64,000 nucleotides of DNA from JBJXHN01 sp046233135 (GTDB lineage Bacteria > Pseudomonadota > Alphaproteobacteria > Rhodospirillales > Rhodospirillaceae): the NCBI GenBank assembly GCA_046233135.1, contig JBJXHN010000003.1:620001-684000 (forward strand). The letters run 5' to 3'. The position numbers and the translations under genes were made by a program. Below, one piece after another: positions 53,757 through 61,245 of this stretch. Numbering within the stretch: the first letter of the stretch is position 1; each line of letters starts with the position of its first letter. The notes beneath the pieces are model-generated. The model was given only the letters and a program-made list of their open reading frames with translations, did not search any database and was not told where the DNA came from.

Positions 53757-55109
53757 TCAACGGAATAATTGCCCAACCCTGACGGATCGGCGGGCGACAG
53801 GAACCATTCGCACGCCCGTGGCCGGCACCATCACCGCTCCGGCCCGCAGCGGGACCACGGCGCGGTCCGCCAGCCGCCAGTCCCAGCGCGCCAGCAGGGC
53901 GCTCACCACCCCCCGCACCATGGGCAGCAGATCGTCGGTCAGGCCGTGGCGATGGCTGGTCACCGCGAAAGGCAGCACCGCCGCCCCGGCAGCCGGGTCT
54001 TCCAGGAAGCGGTCCGGACGGAACGCTTCCGGCTGCGGGAAGCTCTCCGGGTCGCGGCCTTGCAGACCGGGCGCACCCATCACCCGCACCCCGCGCGGCA
54101 AGGCATACCCGCCCAGCAGAACCGCCCGGGACAGACGCTCCGGCGCCAGCAGGGGCCGGGGCGGATACAGACGCAGGGTCTCCAGGCAGACCGTGTCGAG
54201 CAGCGCCGCACCGGCCGCAGTCTCCATGCCTGCCGCGCGCACCCGCGCCAGCAGGGCCGGATCACGATGCAGCCGTTCCATCACCCAGCTGGCCAGCACC
54301 GCCGCCTCTTCCGCCGCCGCACTCAGCAGGCCGTCCGCCCGTTCCAGGATCACCCCGTCGTCCGCGACCTCTTCCCCCGCCGCCGTCTGCAAAAGGGCCG
54401 TCAGCATACCGGTTCTAGAAATTCCTTCCAGATCATTCCCCCGGCCGGCAGCGGCCTTGCGCCGGTCGGCGATCTGGGCCAGCAGCGCTTCGCGCAGGAA
54501 CAGGCGGCAGGCTTGGCGGGTGGGGGTACCGAAAAAGCGTCCGGCACAGGGCGCCAGCACCGGCCGCAGATGCGCGGTCACCCACCAGCGCGCCAGGGCT
54601 GGGCCGTGGGCCAGCATCGCCAGATGCACCAGCACCCGCTGGTCCGACGCCTGCCACGCCGGGCCGACCAGTCGCGAGACCACCTCATGAAGACAGATCT
54701 CCAGAGCCAGGGGCAGCAGGGGGATCGCCGCGGCGGGCCTGATCGCATCGATCTTCGCCGCCGCGATCTCCGGCAGAACGCTCTGCCGCCAGTGCGGACC
54801 ATCGGGAGCGTCGACCGGTGCCTGCTCTCCGGCGTTCAGACCGCGCCAGTCCGCCCCTTCCCTGGCTCCGGCAATCACCACCAGGGGGTCGGCAGCGGGA
54901 GTGGCCAGGGTGAACACCGGACCGAATCGTCGCCGGCAATGGCGCAGGACAGCGGTCCCCGTCCCCCGTTCGGCCGTCGACAGCAGCCAGCGCGGATAGG
55001 CCGGCCCCGGAGGCAGAGCGGAACGGTCAACCGCCTTCCACCGTCCTGCCTTCCACCGCCCCGCCACCCGCCGTCCCAGCAGCCGAATTCCCGCACGCGC
55101 GTTTGCCAT
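53757..55109 (-). CDS. Cytochrome P450-like protein lacking the haem-ligand cysteine
   Basis: This 450-residue protein has the P450 fold signatures: an I-helix-like region near 235-260, the K-helix ETLRLYPPRP (ExxR intact) and the meander AFRPDRFLED. The haem-binding loop expected as F-x-x-G-x-R-x-C-x-G instead reads PFAVTSHRHGL: the invariant Cys is His, and the Gly and Arg positions are changed. No other Cys is nearby. It is therefore either a non-haem pseudoenzyme, a His-ligated variant, or decaying. The full-length open frame argues against recent decay. The product is predicted soluble. It has no obvious operon partner; a PfkB-type kinase gene follows on the same strand side. Confidence 0.72.
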   Translation of the reverse strand: MANARAGIRLLGRRVAGRWKAGRWKAVDRSALPPGPAYPRWLLSTAERGTGTAVLRHCRRRFGPVFTLATPAADPLVVIAGAREGADWRGLNAGEQAPVDAPDGPHWRQSVLPEIAAAKIDAIRPAAAIPLLPLALEICLHEVVSRLVGPAWQASDQRVLVHLAMLAHGPALARWWVTAHLRPVLAPCAGRFFGTPTRQACRLFLREALLAQIADRRKAAAGRGNDLEGISRTGMLTALLQTAAGEEVADDGVILERADGLLSAAAEEAAVLASWVMERLHRDPALLARVRAAGMETAAGAALLDTVCLETLRLYPPRPLLAPERLSRAVLLGGYALPRGVRVMGAPGLQGRDPESFPQPEAFRPDRFLEDPAAGAAVLPFAVTSHRHGLTDDLLPMVRGVVSALLARWDWRLADRAVVPLRAGAVMVPATGVRMVPVARRSVRVGQLFR

Positions 55110-55674
55110 CGATGTTGCCCCCGTTGCTCCATTCCCGCCGAGGCCTGCCCTTTCGCTGTACCCTCTTTCTGGTATCCGACCGAGTGGAATTTTGTTAATG
55201 CCCGAGAACGGAACGCTTCTTTACCTTCCGGCGGCCCCCTCCGCCTTGCGGTAACCCGCTCCGGTCGATTCGTCATCTTGGAGACGCACGCGTACTCTCC
55301 TGGCATGTGAAATAAACTTATCCGTGCAATCGGATCCCGGAGGGGGCATCTGCGCAACCGCCCCCCGTCCGACGGATGTGAAAAACAGATCATATTTGTG
55401 AAGCTTTGGTGCTCAGCCTCGATTTGTTCTCCAACTCGACGGCGACCGAAGCTACTGTAGAGAATATTTCTTGATCGAATCGGCCGGGTCCCCGTCAAAG
55501 GTGACCAGTTCACCTTTTCCCACCGTAGGTTTCTTGTTAGCATCGGGACCCGATCAGCCGGGTGGGAATTCGGTCCTTCGCCGAGGAGCACCGGCACACC
55601 ATATACCCCTGCAAGCCCTTTCGTTATTTTCACCGCTATTCCTTCGGTCGGCAAAACCACAGGAGACCATCACG
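55110..55674. promoter_or_regulatory. AT-richer intergenic region before the DUF697-like gene
   Basis: These 565 bases between divergent genes hold no gene I can support. The stretch 55300-55480 is clearly AT-richer than its neighbours and probably carries the promoters. The only structured element is the palindrome at 55497-55517. Confidence 0.55.
55497..55517. promoter_or_regulatory. 8-5-8 palindrome
   Basis: AAAGGTGA and TCACCTTT are perfect 8-base arms around CCAGT. It could be an operator for the gene at 55675, or a small terminator, because TTTT follows on the + strand. It is not related to the IclR-type sites. Confidence 0.5.
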
Positions 55675-56397
55675 ATGGCCACGACCAAATCCGGCACCCC
55701 GGAATCCGAGAACACCTCTTCCACGGCGTCCTCCACGGCGTCCGGTTCTGCGTCTTCGTCCTCTTCGTCCGCCAAGGCCGCGCCCGAAACCGGGGCCGAA
55801 ACCACCGAAGCTCCGGCTGCGACTTCCAGCGACCTGCCGCGCCTGCTGGCCGCCGAAGGCCAGGTGAAGACCCATGTGGCTGCCGCCATGGCGCTGGCCG
55901 CCGCGCCGGTGCCGCTGCTCGACATGGCCGCCGTGACCCTGGTGCAGCTGCGCATGCTGAACCAGATCTCCAAGCTGTACGGCAAGCCCTTCTCCGAAAA
56001 GGTCGGGCGCAAGATCCTCTCCGCCGTCGGCGGTGGTGTTCTGGGCGTCGGCGCCGGTGTCCTGGTCGGCACCAGCCTCGCCAAGCTGATCCCGGGCGTG
56101 GGCTGGGCCGTCGGTGCGGTATCCATGCCGATCGTCACCGGCGCCTCCACCTATGCCATCGGCCGGGCCTTCGTGAAGGTCTACGAAGAAGGCGGTTCGA
56201 TGTTCGACATGAACATCGACTCCCTGAAGGCCTACTACGCCGAGGAATTCGAAAAGGGCAAGACCATGGCTGCCCAGGCCAAGGCGGAAGCCAAGGCCGC
56301 GAAGGACGAAGCCAAGGCCAAAAAGGTCATGGAAAAGGCTGAAGCCAAGGCCAAGAAGGTCATGGAAAAGGCCGAAGCCCAGGCCGCCGCTGCTTAA
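55675..56397 (+). CDS. DUF697/YcjF-like membrane protein with Lys/Ala repeat tail
   Basis: This 240-residue protein has an N-terminal Ser/Thr/Ala-rich disordered segment (1-50), then a glycine-rich hydrophobic region (about 75-165) with LLDMAAVTLVQLRMLNQISKLYGKPFSE and GVLGVGAGVLVGTSLAKLIPGVGWAVGAVSMP, the pattern of DUF697. It ends in a helical tail with near-exact repeats of KAKKVMEKAEA (about 215-240). DUF697 proteins are inner-membrane proteins, often linked to small GTPases, but none is nearby. An AGGAG motif precedes the ATG at 55675. A strong terminator follows at 56419. Confidence 0.75.
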   Translation: MATTKSGTPESENTSSTASSTASGSASSSSSSAKAAPETGAETTEAPAATSSDLPRLLAAEGQVKTHVAAAMALAAAPVPLLDMAAVTLVQLRMLNQISKLYGKPFSEKVGRKILSAVGGGVLGVGAGVLVGTSLAKLIPGVGWAVGAVSMPIVTGASTYAIGRAFVKVYEEGGSMFDMNIDSLKAYYAEEFEKGKTMAAQAKAEAKAAKDEAKAKKVMEKAEAKAKKVMEKAEAQAAAA

Positions 56398-56418
56398 TCC
56401 AGCCCTGCCTGAATACGG

Positions 56419-56454
56419 AAACCGCCGCTCCGGAGCCTCGGAGCGGCGGTTTTC
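56419..56454 (+). terminator. Rho-independent terminator
   Basis: AAACCGCCGCTCCG and CGGAGCGGCGGTTT are perfect 14-base arms around a six-base loop, followed by CTTTT. It lies 21 bases after the DUF697-like gene and also faces the 3' end of the convergent operon. Confidence 0.92.
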
Positions 56455-56493
56455 TTTTGCCAAATCGGACCCGTAAAGATCAGCCCCGGAGCT

Positions 56494-56643
56494 CAGCCTT
56501 CGCCTTGACCTATCAGACTCCGGCCTTCGCCTTGACCTATCAGACTCCGGCCTTCGCCTTGACCTATCAGACTCCGGCCTTCGCCTCGACCTATCAGACT
56601 CCGGCCTTCGCCTCGACCTATCAGACTCCGGCCTTCGCCTCGG
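56494..56643. repeat. Tandem 27-bp repeat spanning a gene's stop codon
   Basis: Five full units start at 56494, 56521, 56548, 56575 and 56602, with a 15-base partial unit from 56629. Units differ by a C/T change, plus one base in the first unit. On the minus strand each unit reads as the last codons of the gene at 56621 (EAKAGV or KAKAGV) followed by TGA TAG. Because the unit is a multiple of three, every copy keeps the same frame. There are no spacers, so this is not a CRISPR array. Confidence 0.92.
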
Positions 56644-56992
56644 GTTGCCCCCCGTCCTTCCTCTCGGTCCCGGCCCCCGCGCTCGTCTCTGCCGTCGTGC
56701 CGGCGCGCTTGTTCTGGCGGGCCTTGGCGTCGCGCAGGCGGGCTTCCTGGCGGCGGCGCTCCCGCTGCTGGCGGGCATGTTCCCGCTTGTTCCGCCGCAT
56801 GCGGCGCAGAGTGTCCTGATCCACCCGGTCAGCCGAGGCCAGCAGCACCAGCAGGCCGACCACCGGACTGAACAGGAAGGCCACCAGGAAATTCCCGAAG
56901 AAGCCGAAGCGCTTGTCCCGCCCCAGCATGCCGATGACCCAGCTGGCGATGATCCAGGCGACCAGCAACCAGGGATGGGGAATGGTGATCAT
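56621..56992 (-). CDS. Small membrane protein with basic C-terminal tail
   Basis: This 123-residue protein of unknown family has two hydrophobic helices near the N-terminus (about 5-22, WLLVAWIIASWVIGML, and about 32-52, FLVAFLFSPVVGLLVLLAS). A long Arg/Lys-rich helical segment follows (about 60-100, with RRMRRNKREHARQQRERRRQEARL), then a short Gly/Thr tail. The tail ends inside the 27-bp tandem repeat. Its ATG overlaps the stop of the binding-protein-like gene (ATGA at 56989-56992), so it is the third gene of the SPFH operon. The topology suggests a cytoplasmic basic tail that might bind nucleic acid or lipid head groups. Confidence 0.75.
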   Translation of the reverse strand: MITIPHPWLLVAWIIASWVIGMLGRDKRFGFFGNFLVAFLFSPVVGLLVLLASADRVDQDTLRRMRRNKREHARQQRERRRQEARLRDAKARQNKRAGTTAETSAGAGTERKDGGQPEAKAGV

Positions 56993-58356
56993 CGCAACAA
57001 CTCCTTGGTCGCTCTGGTCGGTTGCAGGGCGTCGCCGAGAAAAGGGGTGCCGGACCAGTCCAGCGGCTTGCGGTAGGTGTCCACGGTGTGGAACGCCTCT
57101 CCATCGAAATGTACCACGTAAAGGTCCGTGTCGGTGATCAGTCCGGTGGCGTCGAAGGCGATCCAGCCGGTGGCTCCATGCAGCGGCCCGGTATGGCGCA
57201 TGGTGCGCAGCCGGTCGGCCATGTCGGCGGGCTTGCCCGTCTCCGACACCTCCGAGGCATAGGCCAGCACCTTCACCGCGTCATAGCCGATGGCCGCCAT
57301 CTGGTCCGGCCCGTCGTCATAGGCGGTGCGGAAGGCGGCATCGAACAGGCGGGCTTCGGCCTCCCGGCTGTCGATATCGAACAGCGACGCCGCCGCCACC
57401 CCCTTCATGCCCGCCTTGCCCGCCTTTTCCAGCATGGTGCGGGAAAACAGGTAGTCGGGTCCGATGATCGGCATGTCCAGCCCCAGTTCCCGCGCCCGGC
57501 GGATGAAGCGGGCGGTGGCGTCCATCGAGGAACTGGCGATGAAGAAGGCATCGATCTCGCGGGTGGAAAAGACGGCGTTGTTCAGGATGAACAGGATCAG
57601 GCTGTCGATGGACCGCACGTTGCTGCTCAGCAGTCCGCGATACAGCTCCCTGCCGCCGCCGGCGGTCAGCAGGCTGCGGAACATCCCGGTGATTTCCGTG
57701 CTGTATTCGGAATCATCGGCCAGGATCACCACCCGCCTGTAATTCTCCTTCAGCGCATGACGCGCCAGAACCGACGCCAGATCCTGGTTGTTGGGCTGCA
57801 GGGAGAAAACCGTGTCGAAGCCATGGTTGGTCAGCGAGGTCGAGGTGGCATGGGTCGCCAGATACAGTTGCCCCGTCCGCCCGTAGACCCCGGATGCGGC
57901 CACGGATGTGATCGATGATCCATGACCGACCACCGCCATCAGGTCGGGCCGGGTCACCACCTGCCCCGCCAGGGAAATGGCGTCGGAGACCACGCTTTCC
58001 AGGGTAAGGCCGGGATGGATGGGCGGTTCCTGAAACAGCTCCAGGCTCAGCGGCTGATGGCGCACACCGCCGCGGTCGTTGACTTCGTCGATGGCCAGGC
58101 GCACCCCTCTCAGGAACTGGTCTTCACCCGCATCGGACGGCATCACCGCCACCAGGCGCAGGCGGTCGGCCTCCCCCAGCTCCATATGCTTCAGCCAGGT
58201 CAGCATGACGGTGACGCGGGGCCAGATGAACAGCCCGGCGACGATGGCCACCAGCAGGAACGACGCGATCCACCACCGCCAGTCCACCACGGCGTCCCAG
58301 GCATCCGCCAGCGCATCCCGGATGCGATCCATGGCCTCGGAGATCCCCCGGCGCAT
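56989..58356 (-). CDS. Membrane-anchored periplasmic-binding-type protein (Leu/Ile/Val-binding fold)
   Basis: This 455-residue protein starts with a cytoplasmic amphipathic segment and one transmembrane helix (about 30-50, ASFLLVAIVAGLFIWP) rather than a cleaved signal. The rest is a type 1 periplasmic binding fold like branched-chain amino-acid receptors: RLVAVMPSDAGEDQFLRGVRLAIDEVNDRGG, AVVGHGSSITSVAASGVY and RRVVILADDSEYSTE. No permease or ATPase is encoded nearby, so a tethered sensor role is more likely than transport. It is encoded 12 bases after an SPFH protein and overlaps a small membrane protein gene. Confidence 0.83.
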   Translation of the reverse strand: MRRGISEAMDRIRDALADAWDAVVDWRWWIASFLLVAIVAGLFIWPRVTVMLTWLKHMELGEADRLRLVAVMPSDAGEDQFLRGVRLAIDEVNDRGGVRHQPLSLELFQEPPIHPGLTLESVVSDAISLAGQVVTRPDLMAVVGHGSSITSVAASGVYGRTGQLYLATHATSTSLTNHGFDTVFSLQPNNQDLASVLARHALKENYRRVVILADDSEYSTEITGMFRSLLTAGGGRELYRGLLSSNVRSIDSLILFILNNAVFSTREIDAFFIASSSMDATARFIRRARELGLDMPIIGPDYLFSRTMLEKAGKAGMKGVAAASLFDIDSREAEARLFDAAFRTAYDDGPDQMAAIGYDAVKVLAYASEVSETGKPADMADRLRTMRHTGPLHGATGWIAFDATGLITDTDLYVVHFDGEAFHTVDTYRKPLDWSGTPFLGDALQPTRATKELLR

Positions 58357-58368
58357 CGGCCCCGCCCC

Positions 58369-59280
58369 CTAGCGGTCGCTGCCGAGGATCAACGGCAGAC
58401 CTTCGGGTCCGGAGCCGATCACCACCGTCTTGGCATTGGTCGAGGTGGCCAGTTCCCGGGTCGCCTGAATCCCCTGCCAGCGCAGCAGGTCGGCGGTCAG
58501 GCTCTGGCGGATGATGTCCTGATAGCGCTGGATGCCCGTCGCCTCGATGGCTTTGCGGTCGGCCTCGTTGCGTTCGATCTCCAGGCGGTAGGCATAGGCC
58601 TTCTGCTCTTCGGACAGAGTCAGCTTGCGTTCGATGGCTTCGGTCACCGCCTTGGGCAGGGTGACGGAGCGCACCAGCACGTCGTCGATGATCACGTAGC
58701 GGTCTTCGACGTTGGACAGGCTGCTGACGACGATGGATTCGAGGAAGCCGCGCTTGCTGGTATAGACCTCTTCGGGATTGTACTGACCGACGGCCCGGCG
58801 CAGTACAGCCTCCACCTCCGGATAGACCACCTTTTCCAGATAATCGGGACCGACGGCGACGTGCAGCAGCGGCAGCATGCGCACGTCGGGCCGATAACGG
58901 ATGGCCACATCCAGGGTCACCGGCAGGCCGCCGTTGCTGAGCAGACTGTATTGCCGTTCCTTGGTCTGATAGCGGACGTCATAGATGAACATGTGGTCCC
59001 AGGGCCACAGGATATGGACCCCTTCGCCGTACAGCTGATCCATCTCCGTCCCCGTGAAATAGCGGTACAGCACCCCGGTTTCCCCGGATTTCACCGAAAT
59101 CACGGTGCGGTCCCACAGCAGGGCGACCAGCAGCAGGGTGGCCAGCACCAGCAGGGTGAACGCCGCCCGGCCGCGCCGGACCCGGCGGTCGCGAATCAGC
59201 GCGGCGTAGGCCTCGTCGTCCTCGAAGAGGTCGTCGTCGAACGCCGCGTCGTCGTCAAACCGGTTCTTGCGCCCAAACAT
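58369..59280 (-). CDS. SPFH/prohibitin (band 7) family membrane protein
   Basis: The 303 residues begin with an acidic cytoplasmic stretch (FDDDAAFDDDLFEDDEA), then a transmembrane helix (about 38-58, AAFTLLVLATLLLVALLWD), a band 7 domain (about 62-215, with VISVKSGETGVLYRYF and DVRYQTKERQYSLLSNGGL) and a coiled-coil C-terminal part. It resembles HflC or prohibitin, but hflK and an FtsH gene are not adjacent. It probably forms a membrane scaffold or ring. It is the first gene of a three-gene operon. The ATG at 59280 is chosen for domain fit. Confidence 0.87.
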   Translation of the reverse strand: MFGRKNRFDDDAAFDDDLFEDDEAYAALIRDRRVRRGRAAFTLLVLATLLLVALLWDRTVISVKSGETGVLYRYFTGTEMDQLYGEGVHILWPWDHMFIYDVRYQTKERQYSLLSNGGLPVTLDVAIRYRPDVRMLPLLHVAVGPDYLEKVVYPEVEAVLRRAVGQYNPEEVYTSKRGFLESIVVSSLSNVEDRYVIIDDVLVRSVTLPKAVTEAIERKLTLSEEQKAYAYRLEIERNEADRKAIEATGIQRYQDIIRQSLTADLLRWQGIQATRELATSTNAKTVVIGSGPEGLPLILGSDR

Positions 59281-59589
59281 GATCCCTGCCTTGGTCCGCC
59301 GCCGTCCCCCGGCTCCCCGGGGACCGCCCTCCGTCGCGCACGGACATGCCCGACGGCGCGCGGCAGGGATACCGGCGGAGGAGAAGCTATCGTGGGAAGG
59401 ACGGGGCGGCAAGTCGGCTGGCCCCGGAAAGTCGACGCGGGGGACCGGAAAAGGTCACGAACTGTAAACTCCCGGGTGATTTCCGTGAAACGGGAGATAA
59501 AGACAGCCAAACACCGGGCAGGACGCGTTGAAGGCTGGGGGGGGCGCTGGTATGGTCCCCCACCGGTGCGGTTTGGGGATCCTTCGGGC
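59281..59589. promoter_or_regulatory. Divergent promoter region between the SPFH and exporter genes
   Basis: These 309 bases show no gene I can support. An imperfect inverted repeat, CTCCCG (59469-59474) and CGGGAG (59491-59496), is the only structure seen. No Fur-box-like sequence is visible in front of the exporter gene. Confidence 0.5.
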
Positions 59590-61242
59590 ATGCGGACTTT
59601 GGCATTGTTGCGCAGTGGCGCGAGGCAGAACCTCGGCCGGACGGCCGGTCTGGTCAGCCTGGCGGGCGTCGGCAACGTGGTTCTGATCGCCGTCATCAAC
59701 CAGGCCGCCGAAAAGGCCGCGTCGTCCGATCCCATCGGCGTCCGCCTGGTGATTCTCTACCTGCTGGGATTCGGCTTCTTCTTCTACGCCAACCGCATGG
59801 CCCTGATGGAAGCCAACGACCTGCTGCAGCACCGGCTGGCGATGCTGCGCCGGCAGATGGTGGAAAAGATTCGCCGCACCCCCCTGCGTACCCTGGAACG
59901 CATCGGCCAGGGGGACCTGATCTCGGTCCTGGGGCATGAAACCAACCAGCTGGCCCAGACCCTGCCCCTGTTCGTCGGCGCGACCCAGAGCCTGTTTCTG
60001 CTCAACTTCTGCCTGATCTACCTGGCCTTCATCTCGGTCCATGCCTTCATCGGCATCGCGGCGCTGACGGCGGCGGGAATCCTGTTCTTCTGGCGCCAGC
60101 GGCTGTCCCTGGAACAGTCCCTGCGGCGCATCCACAACCACGAAGCCGCCGTGGTCGAGCGGGTCATGGACTTCACCGAAGGTTTCACGGAAGTCCGCCT
60201 GAACGCCGACAAGAACGACGCCCTGTACCGACATTTCGTCGAAACCACCGAAGAGCTGGAAACGGCGCAAAGCAAGGTTGGCAGCAAGTGGGTGGTGCTG
60301 CTGCAATACACCAACGCCCAGATCTATGCCCTGCTGGGCCTGACCATCTTCGTCATGCCGGTGATCTTCAGCGACTTCAGCGAGGTGATCCACAAGGTGG
60401 TGGCCGTGGCCATCTTCTGCATGGGCTCGGTGACCTCGCTGACCTCGGCCAGCCAGGTCTATACCAAGGCCGAAGTGGGGCTGGAAAACGTGGCGCGCAT
60501 GGAAGCCATCCTCGACGAGGCAGCGATGCCCCGCGCCCCGGTGGTCGAACAGTCCCGATTCAAGGACTTCCGGCGCATCGAGATGGAAGGCATGACTTTC
60601 CATTACCGCAACGACGATAACGAGGTGCTGTTCACCTCCGGCCCCTGGTCCCTGACCCTGGAGCGGGGAGAGATCGTCTTCCTGACCGGCGGCAACGGCA
60701 GTGGCAAGTCGACGGCGGTAAAGATGCTCTGCGGCCTCTATGCCCCCGATGCAGGCACCATCCGGGTTGATGGCGAGGTGGTGGAGGGCGGCAGCCGCCA
60801 GGACTTCCGCGAACTGTTCGGCGCCATCTTCCCCGACTTTCACCTGTTCAGCCGCCTGCACGGCCTGCCCGATATCGAGCCGGAGCGGGTGCATGCGATG
60901 CTGGCGCGCATGGGGTTGCAGGACAAGGTGACCTACGCGGACGGCGAATTCTCCACTCTCGCGCTGTCCACCGGCCAGCGCAAGCGGCTGGCCATGGTCG
61001 TGACCCTGCTGGAGGACCAGGAGATCTTCCTGTTCGACGAATGGGCCGCCGACCAGGATTCCGGCTTCCGCGAGGTGTTCTATCACGACCTGCTGCCCGA
61101 GCTGCGCAGCCGGGGCAAGACGGTCATCGCCGTGACCCATGACGACCGCTTCTGGTCCTGCTGCGACCGCCGCCTGCACATGGATCTGGGCCAGTTGATG
61201 CCCGCCCCGGACCACGCCCCCGCCGGTACGGGGGACCGCTGA
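59590..61242 (+). CDS. Cyclic peptide-type ABC exporter (PvdE/SyrD-like), first copy
   Basis: This 550-residue half-transporter has an N-terminal membrane domain of about six helices (20-300) and a C-terminal ATPase with Walker A GGNGSGKST (Lys373), signature ALSTGQRKRLAM, Walker B IFLFDEWAADQD and switch His in IAVTHDD. The STGQRKR signature and DEWAADQD are characteristic of the cyclic-peptide/siderophore-precursor exporter branch. It is encoded three bases before a second, divergent copy, so the pair may form a heterodimer. The long open frame upstream is not coding; the ATG at 59590 matches the domain start. Confidence 0.92.
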   Translation: MRTLALLRSGARQNLGRTAGLVSLAGVGNVVLIAVINQAAEKAASSDPIGVRLVILYLLGFGFFFYANRMALMEANDLLQHRLAMLRRQMVEKIRRTPLRTLERIGQGDLISVLGHETNQLAQTLPLFVGATQSLFLLNFCLIYLAFISVHAFIGIAALTAAGILFFWRQRLSLEQSLRRIHNHEAAVVERVMDFTEGFTEVRLNADKNDALYRHFVETTEELETAQSKVGSKWVVLLQYTNAQIYALLGLTIFVMPVIFSDFSEVIHKVVAVAIFCMGSVTSLTSASQVYTKAEVGLENVARMEAILDEAAMPRAPVVEQSRFKDFRRIEMEGMTFHYRNDDNEVLFTSGPWSLTLERGEIVFLTGGNGSGKSTAVKMLCGLYAPDAGTIRVDGEVVEGGSRQDFRELFGAIFPDFHLFSRLHGLPDIEPERVHAMLARMGLQDKVTYADGEFSTLALSTGQRKRLAMVVTLLEDQEIFLFDEWAADQDSGFREVFYHDLLPELRSRGKTVIAVTHDDRFWSCCDRRLHMDLGQLMPAPDHAPAGTGDR

Positions 61243-61245
61243 ACC

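Noticed and set aside
56494..56643. CRISPR-like array
   Set aside because: The repeats are directly contiguous without spacers, and no cas gene is present.
56457..56819. A 120-codon + strand frame across the 27-bp repeats with a nine-residue peptide repeat
   Set aside because: The open frame is a by-product of a repeat unit divisible by three; it is antisense to the small membrane protein gene and has no plausible ribosome site.
57922..59589. Long in-frame extension upstream of the first exporter gene
   Set aside because: It is antisense to the SPFH and binding-protein genes, and the peptide is His/Gln/Gly-rich. The exporter domain starts at 59590.
59461..59589. Possible Fur box in front of the exporter genes
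   Set aside because: No GATAAT-type 19-base element is visible; only a weak CTCCCG/CGGGAG repeat is present.
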